A DNA stretch of 64,000 bases from Polynucleobacter sp. es-EL-1 (GTDB lineage Bacteria > Pseudomonadota > Gammaproteobacteria > Burkholderiales > Burkholderiaceae). The position numbers and the translations under genes are program-made. Below, one piece after another: positions 51,338-59,984 of this stretch; the stretch's first letter is position 1; each line of letters begins with the position of its first letter. The notes beneath the pieces were generated by a model that searched no databases, was not told where the DNA came from, and saw only the letters and a list, made by a program, of their open reading frames with translations. The DNA is taken from NCBI RefSeq assembly GCF_018687975.1, contig NZ_CP061310.1, positions 992,001 through 1,056,000 on the forward strand. The letters run 5' to 3'.

Positions 51338-52312
51338 TCAATGCTTTGCTTTAAATGCACGAACTGCATGCTTAAAGCATTGCCATTGCTGATGAAATAC
51401 ATTGTGGGAAACCGATAAATTCTTAACACCGGTTGGGTATGCTTCCTTGGAGAAGATGGCAGTGCCTAGCAACATATCCCACCAAGGAAAAAGGACGCCA
51501 AAGTTACAACCGCCTAAGACACCAGGCTTGCCTTGTGACTCATAACCATAACCAACCGCATGGTGCAAGCGATGAAACATCGGCGATACGATCACATACT
51601 GTAATGGACCAAGATTGACTTTGATATTTGCATGTTGCCAGCTTTGAATCAGCTGACTAAGCACCACCAATATAATAAATTGGCTTGGAGATACTCCAAA
51701 CAAGAGGGCAAAGAAAGCGAATACAACCGCATGCATGATGTCATCCAAAACGTGATTACGATCATCAGACCATGCTGTCATGACAGTCTGACTATGATGC
51801 AGTGCATGCAATTGCCACCACCAATGAAAGGTATGTGATGCGCGATGGTAGAGATACTCCACAAAATCAAGCATCACGAAGTAGATAAAGAAACTCACTA
51901 ATGGAATCGCAGTAATGGGCGGATACCAAGACTCCACATTCAGCCTGCCAAAACGGAAATCATGCAAGACCGCATCGATCTCAAAAAAGAATCCCGATAA
52001 AGCAATAAAAATAAGTCCGTGAAAAATTCCTAAGCGATGAAATAAGGTGTAAATCACATCGGCTTTGCTCGATTTAGCAAAATGCTCTTGAGGCTCTGCA
52101 GGCGCCACCCTTTCCCAAGTGCGCAATATTAAAAAAATCAGCAAGATTTGCATGCAGCCAAACAGAAACCAGTCAATGCCATCATATGCATCTTCTGCCC
52201 AAGCGATGAGGTTGAATTGATATAGGATGGGAGAGACTATTTCAGAGAAAATGAATTCTTGAACACGCGCGTACGCATCCGATATGCTGGAGGATAAAGT
52301 GCTGAACGCCAT
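51338..52312 (-). CDS. Sterol desaturase / fatty acid hydroxylase family protein
   Basis: A 324-residue membrane di-iron enzyme of the FA_hydroxylase superfamily. Four or five hydrophobic helices are visible (about 47-65, 90-112, 135-160, 195-225). The histidine clusters that bind iron are YHRASHTFHWWWQLHALHHS and, later, MFHRLHHAVGYG, with an NHVLDDI segment between. Members hydroxylate or desaturate lipids, carotenoids or hopanoid-like molecules; the substrate here is unknown. It begins 15 bases after the polysaccharide-deacetylase gene, in a run of five minus-strand genes. Confidence 0.87.
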   Translation of the reverse strand: MAFSTLSSSISDAYARVQEFIFSEIVSPILYQFNLIAWAEDAYDGIDWFLFGCMQILLIFLILRTWERVAPAEPQEHFAKSSKADVIYTLFHRLGIFHGLIFIALSGFFFEIDAVLHDFRFGRLNVESWYPPITAIPLVSFFIYFVMLDFVEYLYHRASHTFHWWWQLHALHHSQTVMTAWSDDRNHVLDDIMHAVVFAFFALLFGVSPSQFIILVVLSQLIQSWQHANIKVNLGPLQYVIVSPMFHRLHHAVGYGYESQGKPGVLGGCNFGVLFPWWDMLLGTAIFSKEAYPTGVKNLSVSHNVFHQQWQCFKHAVRAFKAKH

Positions 52313-52327
52313 ACTTAATATTGTGGC

Positions 52328-53098
52328 TTATTTATTCTGTTTAGGTAGCGTTCCAAAGCAAAATCCACGTTTTTTAAGGTTCACGATCAATTGCTCCAAG
52401 ACTGCGGGAGCCCAAGGGTCTTTTCGGGACCAAATACCCAAATGCGCCATAGCAATATCGCCATCAGCTAAATTCTTTGTAGCTCGGTCTAGCAGCACGC
52501 TATTTGGGTGCGTTTGTGAAGATAACTCGTCACCCAGAAAGCCAGCTGGATTCCAGCCAAAATGCTCAAATCCACATTGACTACCCATTCTTAATAAGCG
52601 CGGCGAAGTCTTACCACCGGGTGCACGCCAAATTTTTTGGATATGCGTCCCCGTAAGCTCCTTAAAGCGATCGTCCACTCTGCGAATCTCTCGGCAGTAA
52701 CTCGCTTCGTTATACAACAGAGTAGATCCAGATTTACTACCAAACTGAGGTTTAGCATAGACCTCTCCAATGGGGCCATCTTTAATGAAATACACATGAT
52801 CAAAGGTGTGGCTACCAAAATGATGCCCTTCTTTCACGCGCTCTTGCCAGTAACCCTTCCAGGCATCATCGAGCGAAAAATTACCTTGAGTAGTTTTTTC
52901 ATTAGCCAAGAAAAAAGTTGCTTTGACCTGTTGACGGTTCAAGATATCAGCAACTGTCTGCGCAACAGACATATTGCCCGTATCAAAAGTGAGATAAATT
53001 GTTTTTTGGCAGGATCCCTCTACTGCGAGTCCAAGCGAAGGCCAAATCGATAGGAATGCGATCGTTAGGTAAGAGGCAAAAGAAAGGCGTACACGCAT
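52328..53098 (-). CDS. Exported polysaccharide deacetylase family protein (NodB homology), altered motif 1
   Basis: A 256-residue protein with an N-terminal signal peptide (LSFASYLTIAFLSIW, then a SLGLA cleavage region) and a NodB domain. Motif 1 reads YLTFDTGN, with Thr where the second, metal-binding Asp of TFDDG normally lies. The metal-binding histidines are kept in GSHTFDH. The RAPGGKTSPRLL (motif 3) and later AHLGIWSRKDPW stretches fit a deacetylase fold. ATG 53098 gives a clean signal peptide; a GTG start at 53125 would overlap the upstream gene. The substrate could be an exopolysaccharide or peptidoglycan. Activity is uncertain. Confidence 0.82.
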   Translation of the reverse strand: MRVRLSFASYLTIAFLSIWPSLGLAVEGSCQKTIYLTFDTGNMSVAQTVADILNRQQVKATFFLANEKTTQGNFSLDDAWKGYWQERVKEGHHFGSHTFDHVYFIKDGPIGEVYAKPQFGSKSGSTLLYNEASYCREIRRVDDRFKELTGTHIQKIWRAPGGKTSPRLLRMGSQCGFEHFGWNPAGFLGDELSSQTHPNSVLLDRATKNLADGDIAMAHLGIWSRKDPWAPAVLEQLIVNLKKRGFCFGTLPKQNK

Positions 53099-53108
53099 TA
53101 AGAGGCGA

Positions 53109-54155
53109 TCATTCCCAACCAGCACGCGGCATGAAGAAAACGCCGTGAGGAGACTTGCCTACCGGAATAACAGTCATTAATTTCATTGAGGGAATATCAA
53201 TCACCCCAACCTTTTTAGAAAACCGTAAGGTCACCCAGAGCGTCTTACCATCCGGCGTAATTTCCATATCATCGGGACCGGCTGGAAGACCAGTAATATC
53301 GCCCACCTTCTCCAGCGTCTGCATATTGATGAGGCTAATAGTTGAGGCTACCCGGTTACTCAAGAAGACATGCTTTTTATCGCCCAAAGGTCGGAAATTA
53401 TGAGCGCCCTTACCCGTGTAAATACGCTTCACTTCTTTCTGATTCTTCCAATCAATCACTTGAACATTGTCTTCACCGGTCAGGCCAACTAAGATATATT
53501 GCTCACCAGGAGTCATCCAAATCCCGGCAGGCAATTTACCAGTCCTCATTTTCCAAAGGACGGCCTGAGTATCTAAATCAATCGCCGCTAATTCATTCGA
53601 GTCTTGTAATGTGATGAATGCAATTTTGCTATCAGCAGTAAACGCAACATGACTTGGTGTTTTTCCTAATTTAATAGATTTAGCCAACTTCAGATCTGCG
53701 CCCTGCGCTTGATAAACATCGACCCGATCAAGGCGATTGCCATTGGCAACAAACCACTTATGATTTGGTGAATAGCCAATTTGATAAGGATCAATAATAT
53801 TGGGGATTTTTCCGGTCAACTCACCGCTCACTGGATTCATGAGATCGACGTCGTTGCCAGCAGCATTAGCAATTAATAGAGTTTTTTCGTCTGGGGTCAA
53901 CATCAAGTGATGCGGCTCTTTACCGACTGCAACAGTTTTGATTACTGTACGAGTAGGCATATCAATCAGACTCACCGTTGCTTCACCTGAATTGAGTACA
54001 ACAGCTATTTTAGGCTCACCCTTTGACACAGATACGGGACTAGTCTGTGCAAAAGCGAGGCTGGGAAGAGCCAGGCAAGAAAAAATTGCAAAGGTAGAAA
54101 TAATGCCCATTATTTGATTAGCGAGAAATGTTTGCATACCCATCATTGTAAGCAT
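53109..54155 (-). CDS. Exported YVTN-type beta-propeller protein
   Basis: A 348-residue periplasmic or exported protein. A hydrophobic signal peptide (about 15-37, IISTFAIFSCLALPSLAFA) is followed by about seven repeats of the YVTN/cytochrome D1-like propeller. Each has a 'P-(H/D/S)...(D/N)-(G/E)K-x-hydrophobic' pattern, for example VGKEPHHLMLTPDEKTLLI, LGKTPSHVAFTADSKIAFI and PDDMEITPDGKTLWVTL. No catalytic motif is visible. Such propellers may bind substrates, metals or partner redox proteins. The first of several close Met codons (54155 or 12 bases later) is uncertain. It overlaps the extended deacetylase start. Confidence 0.82.
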   Translation of the reverse strand: MLTMMGMQTFLANQIMGIISTFAIFSCLALPSLAFAQTSPVSVSKGEPKIAVVLNSGEATVSLIDMPTRTVIKTVAVGKEPHHLMLTPDEKTLLIANAAGNDVDLMNPVSGELTGKIPNIIDPYQIGYSPNHKWFVANGNRLDRVDVYQAQGADLKLAKSIKLGKTPSHVAFTADSKIAFITLQDSNELAAIDLDTQAVLWKMRTGKLPAGIWMTPGEQYILVGLTGEDNVQVIDWKNQKEVKRIYTGKGAHNFRPLGDKKHVFLSNRVASTISLINMQTLEKVGDITGLPAGPDDMEITPDGKTLWVTLRFSKKVGVIDIPSMKLMTVIPVGKSPHGVFFMPRAGWE

Positions 54156-54196
54156 TCCACGGGGTCAAAACCCCCTCTATTTGCAGTCCCATTGAC

Positions 54197-57100
54197 TTAT
54201 CGCAAGCTAGCCAAGATCTTTTCAAGGCGCTTTAAAGACATGGGGCTAGGAGTCTTGAGCTTTTGCGCATACAAAGCTACCCTTAACTCCTCTAATTGCC
54301 AGCGAAAATCCATGAGCGCCTGGTCTTGCTCGATGGCATAGGCAGCCGAACCACGATTTCCCCCAATCAGCTTTTGCCAAGGTCTTGCAACCGACTCCCA
54401 ATCTTTCTGGCACTGAGCATCCCTGCTGGGATTAGCTCTTAGCTTATCAATCCGCAGGGCAATTGCCTTGAGATACCGAGGGACGTGGACCAGCTGCTCA
54501 TAGGGGATATCGGCAACCATTTTAGGAAATACCAAACCCTGCACTTGTGACTGAATATCTACAAACGCATTCGGTGATGCGGCCTTTGCTTGAGCCAATT
54601 TTTTCTGTAAATCAGCATAAGCTTGTAAGGAGGCCAGGGTATGTTTAGCAAGCTCTTGAGCAATTAAGGCCAGTCTTGGCTTACCTGCTTGCAATCGCTC
54701 TGCAAACTGCTCGGCATTCGTAGGTAGTGGATCATTCATGAAGGCGCGCTCAAGCGCAAGATTGAGAATTTGCTCGATCAAACTCTCTACCGAGCCGACA
54801 TTGATAAATAACAGTCCTAATTCACGCAGGCCCGGTAACTGCTTTTGCAGTGCTTTTAAAGTATCTTTATTTGAGAGTGCAAATAGACGGCGTAGGCCTT
54901 GCCAATGATGCTTGCGGGCCTCCACAAGATCATCGAATACTTCGAGGTCACAGAACTCTGTACGATCCACTAAAGCGGGATAGCCAAAAAGGGTGCGATT
55001 TCCTTTTTGGATTTCCAGAGTTTCGGGCAATTCACCAAAGTCCCAGCTGCGATAGCCACCCTGCTCCACTGTTCTTACTGCAGAAGTCGTCGTCTTATTT
55101 GCCGATGGGTGTGATTTAGGAGGTGCAATGTCTACTCCCAACTCTTCTTGGGCGGCTTGTTGGGCAATTGCCTGAAATGCAGTTCTCGCAGTTTGCCCGT
55201 ACTCAGAACGCAACCTGGCAAGGTTACGCTCCAACTCGAGTTGACGACCATGCTCATCCACTAAACGAAAGTTCATGGATAAATGCAGGGGTAAAGATTC
55301 TGGTCTAAAGTCGGTACGCTTGATTTCAAGCCCAAGTTCTTTACGAATATCACTGATAAGGCTATCCAAGAAGTCTCCAACTCCAAACCGCTTTTCTTCG
55401 AGCGCACGCTCTAAGAACGATTTTGCATACTCAGGTAAAGGCACACAATGACGGCGCAATTTCTGCGGCAAGGATTTGAGGAGTAGTTGTACCTTCTCCT
55501 CACACATACCGGGAACCAGCCATTCGCAACGTCGGCCATCCACTTGATTAAGGAGCGTTAGAGGAATAATGAGTGTTACCCCATCTTTAGGACTTCCGGG
55601 CTCAAAGTGGTATGTCAAAGCGAGCTCGCCACCACCTACCATCATTTTTTTGGGGTAACGATCTACTGTTATTCCTGCGGCCTCATGACGCATCAGGTCG
55701 GCTTTCGCAAGGCGTAATTCCAAATCAGGACTTGGTTTGTTGTCAGCGCTAGATTGATTGGTATGCTTTAGCCAGGCCTTCATCGACTCTCTACTGCGCA
55801 CCTCTTTTGGAATACGCGAGTCATAAAAAGCAAATAACAGCTCATCATCTACCAGCACATCAGGTCGACGTGAACGGTGTTCAAGCGCCTCAATTTCCTT
55901 TATAAGCCTACGGTTATGCCAGAAAAATTCAAAGAACCCTGGATATTGTTTTTTAGCACTCGCCTCTGTTTCGCGCATTAAGGCTGGAGAATCCATGCGT
56001 CCAAATAACTCTTCTTGTACTAGAGCATATTTAATAAATAACTCACGGGTTTCATCCGGGTTGTGAGACTCATAACGAACTCGTCGTCCATGATAGATGG
56101 GCAGGCCATATAAAGTGCCACGCTCAAATGCCATGACTTCACCCTGGCGGCTATCCCAGAAGGGATCGCTCAAGGATTTCACCAGACGGTGTGCGGCGAC
56201 CTTTTCTACCCACTGCGGCTCAATCTTTGCAATCGTTCTGGCATACATGCGATTGGTTTCCTGAAGCTCACCAGCTAAGATCCATGCTCCTGCTTTTTTG
56301 CCAATAGTAGAGCCTGGCCAAATAAATGGACGAATTCCTCGTGCACCGATGTACCCACCTGTTTTACTGCCGCGCTCTTGAGACTTTTCATCTTCTTCTT
56401 TTTTCGCGACATAACCGAGAAGGCCAGTAAGAAGAGATAAATGTACTTGCTCATAAGTAGCAGCCAGAGCATTTTCTTTCCACCCCTTCTCACCCAACAT
56501 CGTATGCAGTTGACCATGCACATCGCGCCACTCTCGCAAGCGTCTTGGGGATAAAAACTTAGAGCGGCACACAGCTTCCAATTGGCGATTGCTATGTTTG
56601 TGCTTTAAAGCATCTTGATACCAATCCCATAATTTCACAAAACTCAGAAATTCTGAACGCTCATCAGCAAACTGGAGATGCGCTTGATCGGCTGCAGCAG
56701 TTTGCTCCATGGGGCGCTCACGTGGATCTTGGGTAGCCAAGGCTGAAGCAATAATGGTCACTTCGCGTAAGGCGTTTTGATCTTTTGCAGCAAGCAACAT
56801 CCGGCCGATACGGGGATCGAGAGGAAGGTCAGCTAGTTGCTTACCAATGGCGGTTAACTTAAAGTGCTTGCCCTCATCCCTATCCTGACCAACTTCACTA
56901 TCCTCATAGACGATTGCCCCTAGCTCATCTAAAAGCTGCACGCCATCCGCAATGGCTCTACCAAGGGGTTTATCAATGAAGGGAAAATCTTGAATTTTTG
57001 GTAAACGCAAAGAACTCATGCGCAGTAAAACTGCGGCTAGTGAGCTGCGAAGGATCTCGGGATCAGTAAATTTAGGGCGACTTAAATAATCTTGTTCGCT

Positions 57101-58234
57101 GTAGAGTCGAATACAAATACCATCTGCAACACGACCGCATCGCCCAGCCCTTTGATTGGCAGCCGCTTGAGAAATTGGCTCTATTTGTAATTGCTCGACT
57201 TTATTGCGATAAGAGTAGCGTTTAACCCTAGCTAAACCACTATCAACCACATAACGAATATTGGGGACGGTTAAGGATGTTTCGGCAACGTTGGTAGTGA
57301 GGATAATTCTGCGTCCATTGCCCGGATTAAATACACGCTCTTGTTCTGATACTGACTGGCGAGCAAATAGGCTCAAAATCTCGGGGTGAAAGCGCTGCTG
57401 CAAAATAGGATCCTTGCGCAGAGCTTCAGCACAATCCCGAATCTCCCGCTCACCAGGAAGAAACACGAGAACATCTCCAGCGCCTGCCGCTCCTTCGCGC
57501 CAGACATTGGCAATTGCCTGTGCAACGGCTTCTGGAATTTCCAATACTTCTTTAGACTCCTTTTTCCCATCCGGCTTGGCATCGGGTTCTAAGGGAGCGT
57601 AGCGCTGCTCCACGGGAAATAATCTGCCACTCACTTCAATTACAGGGGCCTGCTTGCCGCCAATCGCAAAATGCTCAGAAAAACGCTTAGCATCAATGGT
57701 TGCCGAGGTGATGATGAGCTTCAGATCAGGGCGCTTGGGAAGAAGCTGCCTTAGATAGCCTAAGAGAAAGTCAATATTGAGGCTACGTTCGTGGGCTTCA
57801 TCAATGATGAGGGTATCGTATTCCTTCAACAGCGGGTCCCGCTGAGTCTGGGCAAGCAAGATTCCATCGGTCATTAATTTGATTGAAGCTGTTTGACTCG
57901 ATTTATCTGCAAAACGAATCTGGTAGCCAACATCCTGACCAATCGGGGAACCCAGCTCCTGGGCAATACGCTTGGCTGTAGCGGTCGCGGCTATGCGCCG
58001 AGGCTGAGTATGGCCAATGAGTCGGCCGCCGTTGATGGTGCCTCTACCAAGGTCTAAGCAAATCTTTGGTAATTGGGTTGTCTTTCCGGAGCCAGTCTCC
58101 CCGCAAACAATGACCACCTGATGAGTAGCTAGGGCATCTTTAATGATTTGACGCTGCCCAGAGACAGGCAACTCCTCAGGAAAGCGAATTTCTAGAGATC
58201 GTGGGGTGTTGGAAGCAGGCACAGTCGCAGCCAT
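54197..58234 (-). CDS. hrpA: ATP-dependent RNA helicase HrpA
   Basis: A 1345-residue DEAH-box RNA helicase, the full length of HrpA, used in mRNA processing and ribosome rescue. Motif I is GETGSGKTTQLP near residue 45, motif Ia GHTQPRRIAATATA, the DEAH box is in TLIIDEAHERSLNIDF, SAT is in IITSATIDAKRF, and motif VI QRAGRCGR follows. The HA2 and OB-fold regions and the long C-terminal DUF3418 region are intact. ATG 58234 is chosen because the alternative GTG at 58270 would run into the argA promoter. It is divergent from argA, with 53 bases between starts. Confidence 0.95.
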   Translation of the reverse strand: MAATVPASNTPRSLEIRFPEELPVSGQRQIIKDALATHQVVIVCGETGSGKTTQLPKICLDLGRGTINGGRLIGHTQPRRIAATATAKRIAQELGSPIGQDVGYQIRFADKSSQTASIKLMTDGILLAQTQRDPLLKEYDTLIIDEAHERSLNIDFLLGYLRQLLPKRPDLKLIITSATIDAKRFSEHFAIGGKQAPVIEVSGRLFPVEQRYAPLEPDAKPDGKKESKEVLEIPEAVAQAIANVWREGAAGAGDVLVFLPGEREIRDCAEALRKDPILQQRFHPEILSLFARQSVSEQERVFNPGNGRRIILTTNVAETSLTVPNIRYVVDSGLARVKRYSYRNKVEQLQIEPISQAAANQRAGRCGRVADGICIRLYSEQDYLSRPKFTDPEILRSSLAAVLLRMSSLRLPKIQDFPFIDKPLGRAIADGVQLLDELGAIVYEDSEVGQDRDEGKHFKLTAIGKQLADLPLDPRIGRMLLAAKDQNALREVTIIASALATQDPRERPMEQTAAADQAHLQFADERSEFLSFVKLWDWYQDALKHKHSNRQLEAVCRSKFLSPRRLREWRDVHGQLHTMLGEKGWKENALAATYEQVHLSLLTGLLGYVAKKEEDEKSQERGSKTGGYIGARGIRPFIWPGSTIGKKAGAWILAGELQETNRMYARTIAKIEPQWVEKVAAHRLVKSLSDPFWDSRQGEVMAFERGTLYGLPIYHGRRVRYESHNPDETRELFIKYALVQEELFGRMDSPALMRETEASAKKQYPGFFEFFWHNRRLIKEIEALEHRSRRPDVLVDDELLFAFYDSRIPKEVRSRESMKAWLKHTNQSSADNKPSPDLELRLAKADLMRHEAAGITVDRYPKKMMVGGGELALTYHFEPGSPKDGVTLIIPLTLLNQVDGRRCEWLVPGMCEEKVQLLLKSLPQKLRRHCVPLPEYAKSFLERALEEKRFGVGDFLDSLISDIRKELGLEIKRTDFRPESLPLHLSMNFRLVDEHGRQLELERNLARLRSEYGQTARTAFQAIAQQAAQEELGVDIAPPKSHPSANKTTTSAVRTVEQGGYRSWDFGELPETLEIQKGNRTLFGYPALVDRTEFCDLEVFDDLVEARKHHWQGLRRLFALSNKDTLKALQKQLPGLRELGLLFINVGSVESLIEQILNLALERAFMNDPLPTNAEQFAERLQAGKPRLALIAQELAKHTLASLQAYADLQKKLAQAKAASPNAFVDIQSQVQGLVFPKMVADIPYEQLVHVPRYLKAIALRIDKLRANPSRDAQCQKDWESVARPWQKLIGGNRGSAAYAIEQDQALMDFRWQLEELRVALYAQKLKTPSPMSLKRLEKILASLR

Positions 58235-58249
58235 GGATTTGAGTTTTTG

Positions 58250-58278
58250 TTGGTTTATAGGCTCTTGCACCCTATAAT
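58250..58278 (+). promoter_or_regulatory. argA promoter, TTGGTT-N17-TATAAT, predicted leaderless mRNA
   Basis: TTGGTT (58250-58255) and a perfect TATAAT (58273-58278) are separated by 17 bases. Transcription should begin about 58284-58286, and the argA ATG is at 58288. There is no Shine-Dalgarno sequence between, so the mRNA would have two or three bases of leader at most. Confidence 0.65.
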
Positions 58279-58287
58279 TTTCTCACT

Positions 58288-59652
58288 ATGCCGACAAACG
58301 CACCAAACCCGCCCTCAAACCCTGAAATATCAAGCTCTAACTTTCCGTTTGTAGGATGGTTGCGTGACGTTGCTCCCTACATTCATAGTTTTCGCGAGAA
58401 GACTTTTGTCATTGCCTTTGCAGGCGAACTCGTTCAAGAAATCGGCCTTGAGAACCTCATTGAAGATATTGCCATGCTTCACGCGATGGGTATGCGAATT
58501 GTGCTGGTGCATGGCATTCGCCCTCAGATTGAAGAGCAACTTACTCTCAGAAATATTAAAAGCCAGTTCGGCAAAAGTGCAATGCACAGCTATCGGATTA
58601 CAGATGCTGCCGCATTAGAGTGCGTCAAAGAAGCTGCTGGTGAGTTACGTCTTGATATCGAGGCCGCCTTTAGCCGCGGTCTACCAAATACTCCAATGGC
58701 AGGCTCCCGGATCTCTGTCATCTCAGGCAACTTTATTACTGCTATGCCTGTTGGTGTCGTTGAAGGCATCGATTATGTCCATACCGGCTTAGTTCGCAAG
58801 GTAGATTCCACCTCTATCAAGTTATCGCTCGATAGTAATAAGATCGTTTTGTTATCACCTTTAGGCTTCTCGCCTACAGGTCAAGCATTTAATCTCGCCT
58901 TTGAAGATGTAGCCGCTTCTACTGCAGCAGCACTTAAAGCAGACAAGTTGATTTTCTTAAGTCCTTATCAAGGCCTCAAGGATAATGAGGGCGACTACAT
59001 CACCGAATTATCGATGCCGCAATTACATGAATACATTGCTCAGCATAAGGATATGGATATTGGCATGAAGAGCCTGCTCAACATTGCTGGTAGGGCTATT
59101 CGGGCCGGCGTTAGCCGTGTTCACTTCTTACCCTGCAATCAGGATGGTGCACTGCTTGAAGAGCTCTTTACCCATGATGGTATTGGCATGATGCTAGCCT
59201 CCTCCGATATTGAGAATTTACGTGAAGCAAATCAAGATGATGTGGGTGGCATTTTGCAATTGACCAGCCCATTAGAAGAAGAAGGTATCTTGGCAGCCCG
59301 CGGTCAAGACGTTATTGAGCGTGATATCCAGCGCTTTTCCGTCATCGAGCACGACAAGGTGCTGTTTGGTTGTGCAGCCCTCTTCCCCTTCCCCAATGGT
59401 GTGGGAGAGCTTGCCTGCTTGGCAGTCGATCCAGATGTTCAAGGTTCTGGGGATGGAGAGCGCCTTCTTAAGCGGGTTGAAATGAGAGCTAAACAAGAAG
59501 GCATTAAGAAATTATTTGTTCTGACTACCAGAACTGAGCACTGGTTTCTCAAGCGCGGCTTTAAGCGCGCCTCAGTCGATGATTTGCCCGAAGAAAGAAA
59601 GCAAATCTATAACTGGGATCGCAAGTCAATGGTTCTTACTAAAGACCTCTAA
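58288..59652 (+). CDS. argA: Amino-acid N-acetyltransferase (N-acetylglutamate synthase)
   Basis: A 454-residue first enzyme of arginine synthesis, which makes N-acetylglutamate from glutamate and acetyl-CoA. The N-terminal amino-acid-kinase-like domain (about 1-290; FVIAFAGELVQEIGLENL, MRIVLVHGIRPQIEEQL) senses arginine. The C-terminal GNAT domain (about 305-454) has ELACLAVDPDVQGSGDGERLL, the acetyl-CoA loop, and a final KSMVLTKDL. Only the ATG at 58288 fits. The gene has its own promoter, with the mRNA predicted to be leaderless. yggX follows 42 bases later. Confidence 0.96.
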   Translation: MPTNAPNPPSNPEISSSNFPFVGWLRDVAPYIHSFREKTFVIAFAGELVQEIGLENLIEDIAMLHAMGMRIVLVHGIRPQIEEQLTLRNIKSQFGKSAMHSYRITDAAALECVKEAAGELRLDIEAAFSRGLPNTPMAGSRISVISGNFITAMPVGVVEGIDYVHTGLVRKVDSTSIKLSLDSNKIVLLSPLGFSPTGQAFNLAFEDVAASTAAALKADKLIFLSPYQGLKDNEGDYITELSMPQLHEYIAQHKDMDIGMKSLLNIAGRAIRAGVSRVHFLPCNQDGALLEELFTHDGIGMMLASSDIENLREANQDDVGGILQLTSPLEEEGILAARGQDVIERDIQRFSVIEHDKVLFGCAALFPFPNGVGELACLAVDPDVQGSGDGERLLKRVEMRAKQEGIKKLFVLTTRTEHWFLKRGFKRASVDDLPEERKQIYNWDRKSMVLTKDL

Positions 59653-59694
59653 GTATTTCTATTTGCAATTTACAGATTTTGAAAGGTATTACAG

Positions 59695-59976
59695 ATGGCA
59701 CGCATGGTTCAATGCATCAAACTCAATAAAGAAGCTGAAGGGATGGACTTTGCTCCCTTGCCTGGCGACCTTGGTAAAAAGATTTGGAATCAAGTCTCCA
59801 AAGAAGCTTGGGCTGCCTGGTTAAAACAGCAAACGATGCTAATCAATGAGAACCGCCTCAATATGGCAGATCCACGTGCACGTCAATACCTTCTCAAGCA
59901 AGTTGAAAAGTATTTCTTTGAAGGTGGCGCAGATACTGCGCAAGGCTACGTTCCACCAGCAGATGAAGCGAAATAA
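59695..59976 (+). CDS. yggX: Iron-trafficking / oxidative damage protection protein YggX
   Basis: A 93-residue cytosolic protein of the YggX family, linked to iron-sulfur cluster protection and Fe(II) trafficking. The start MARMVQCIKLNKEAEGMDF carries the single conserved Cys7. PLPGDLGKKIWNQVSKEAW and ENRLNMADPRARQYLLKQ are highly conserved family segments. The GCxx-type Cys is followed by an all-helical core. ATG at 59695 follows GAAAGG. It is the last gene of the plus-strand pair and converges on rpiA. Confidence 0.95.
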   Translation: MARMVQCIKLNKEAEGMDFAPLPGDLGKKIWNQVSKEAWAAWLKQQTMLINENRLNMADPRARQYLLKQVEKYFFEGGADTAQGYVPPADEAK

Positions 59977-59984
59977 TCTCTAGT

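Noticed and set aside
53099..53125. GTG start for the polysaccharide deacetylase
   Set aside because: It adds nine polar residues before an otherwise ordinary signal peptide and overlaps the upstream gene's end.
54150..54190. GGGGTTTTGACCCC on the minus strand after hrpA as a terminator
   Set aside because: The stem is only four base pairs and no T-run follows.
58235..58270. GTG start giving a longer HrpA
   Set aside because: It would overlap the argA promoter; ATG 58234 gives a plausible N terminus.
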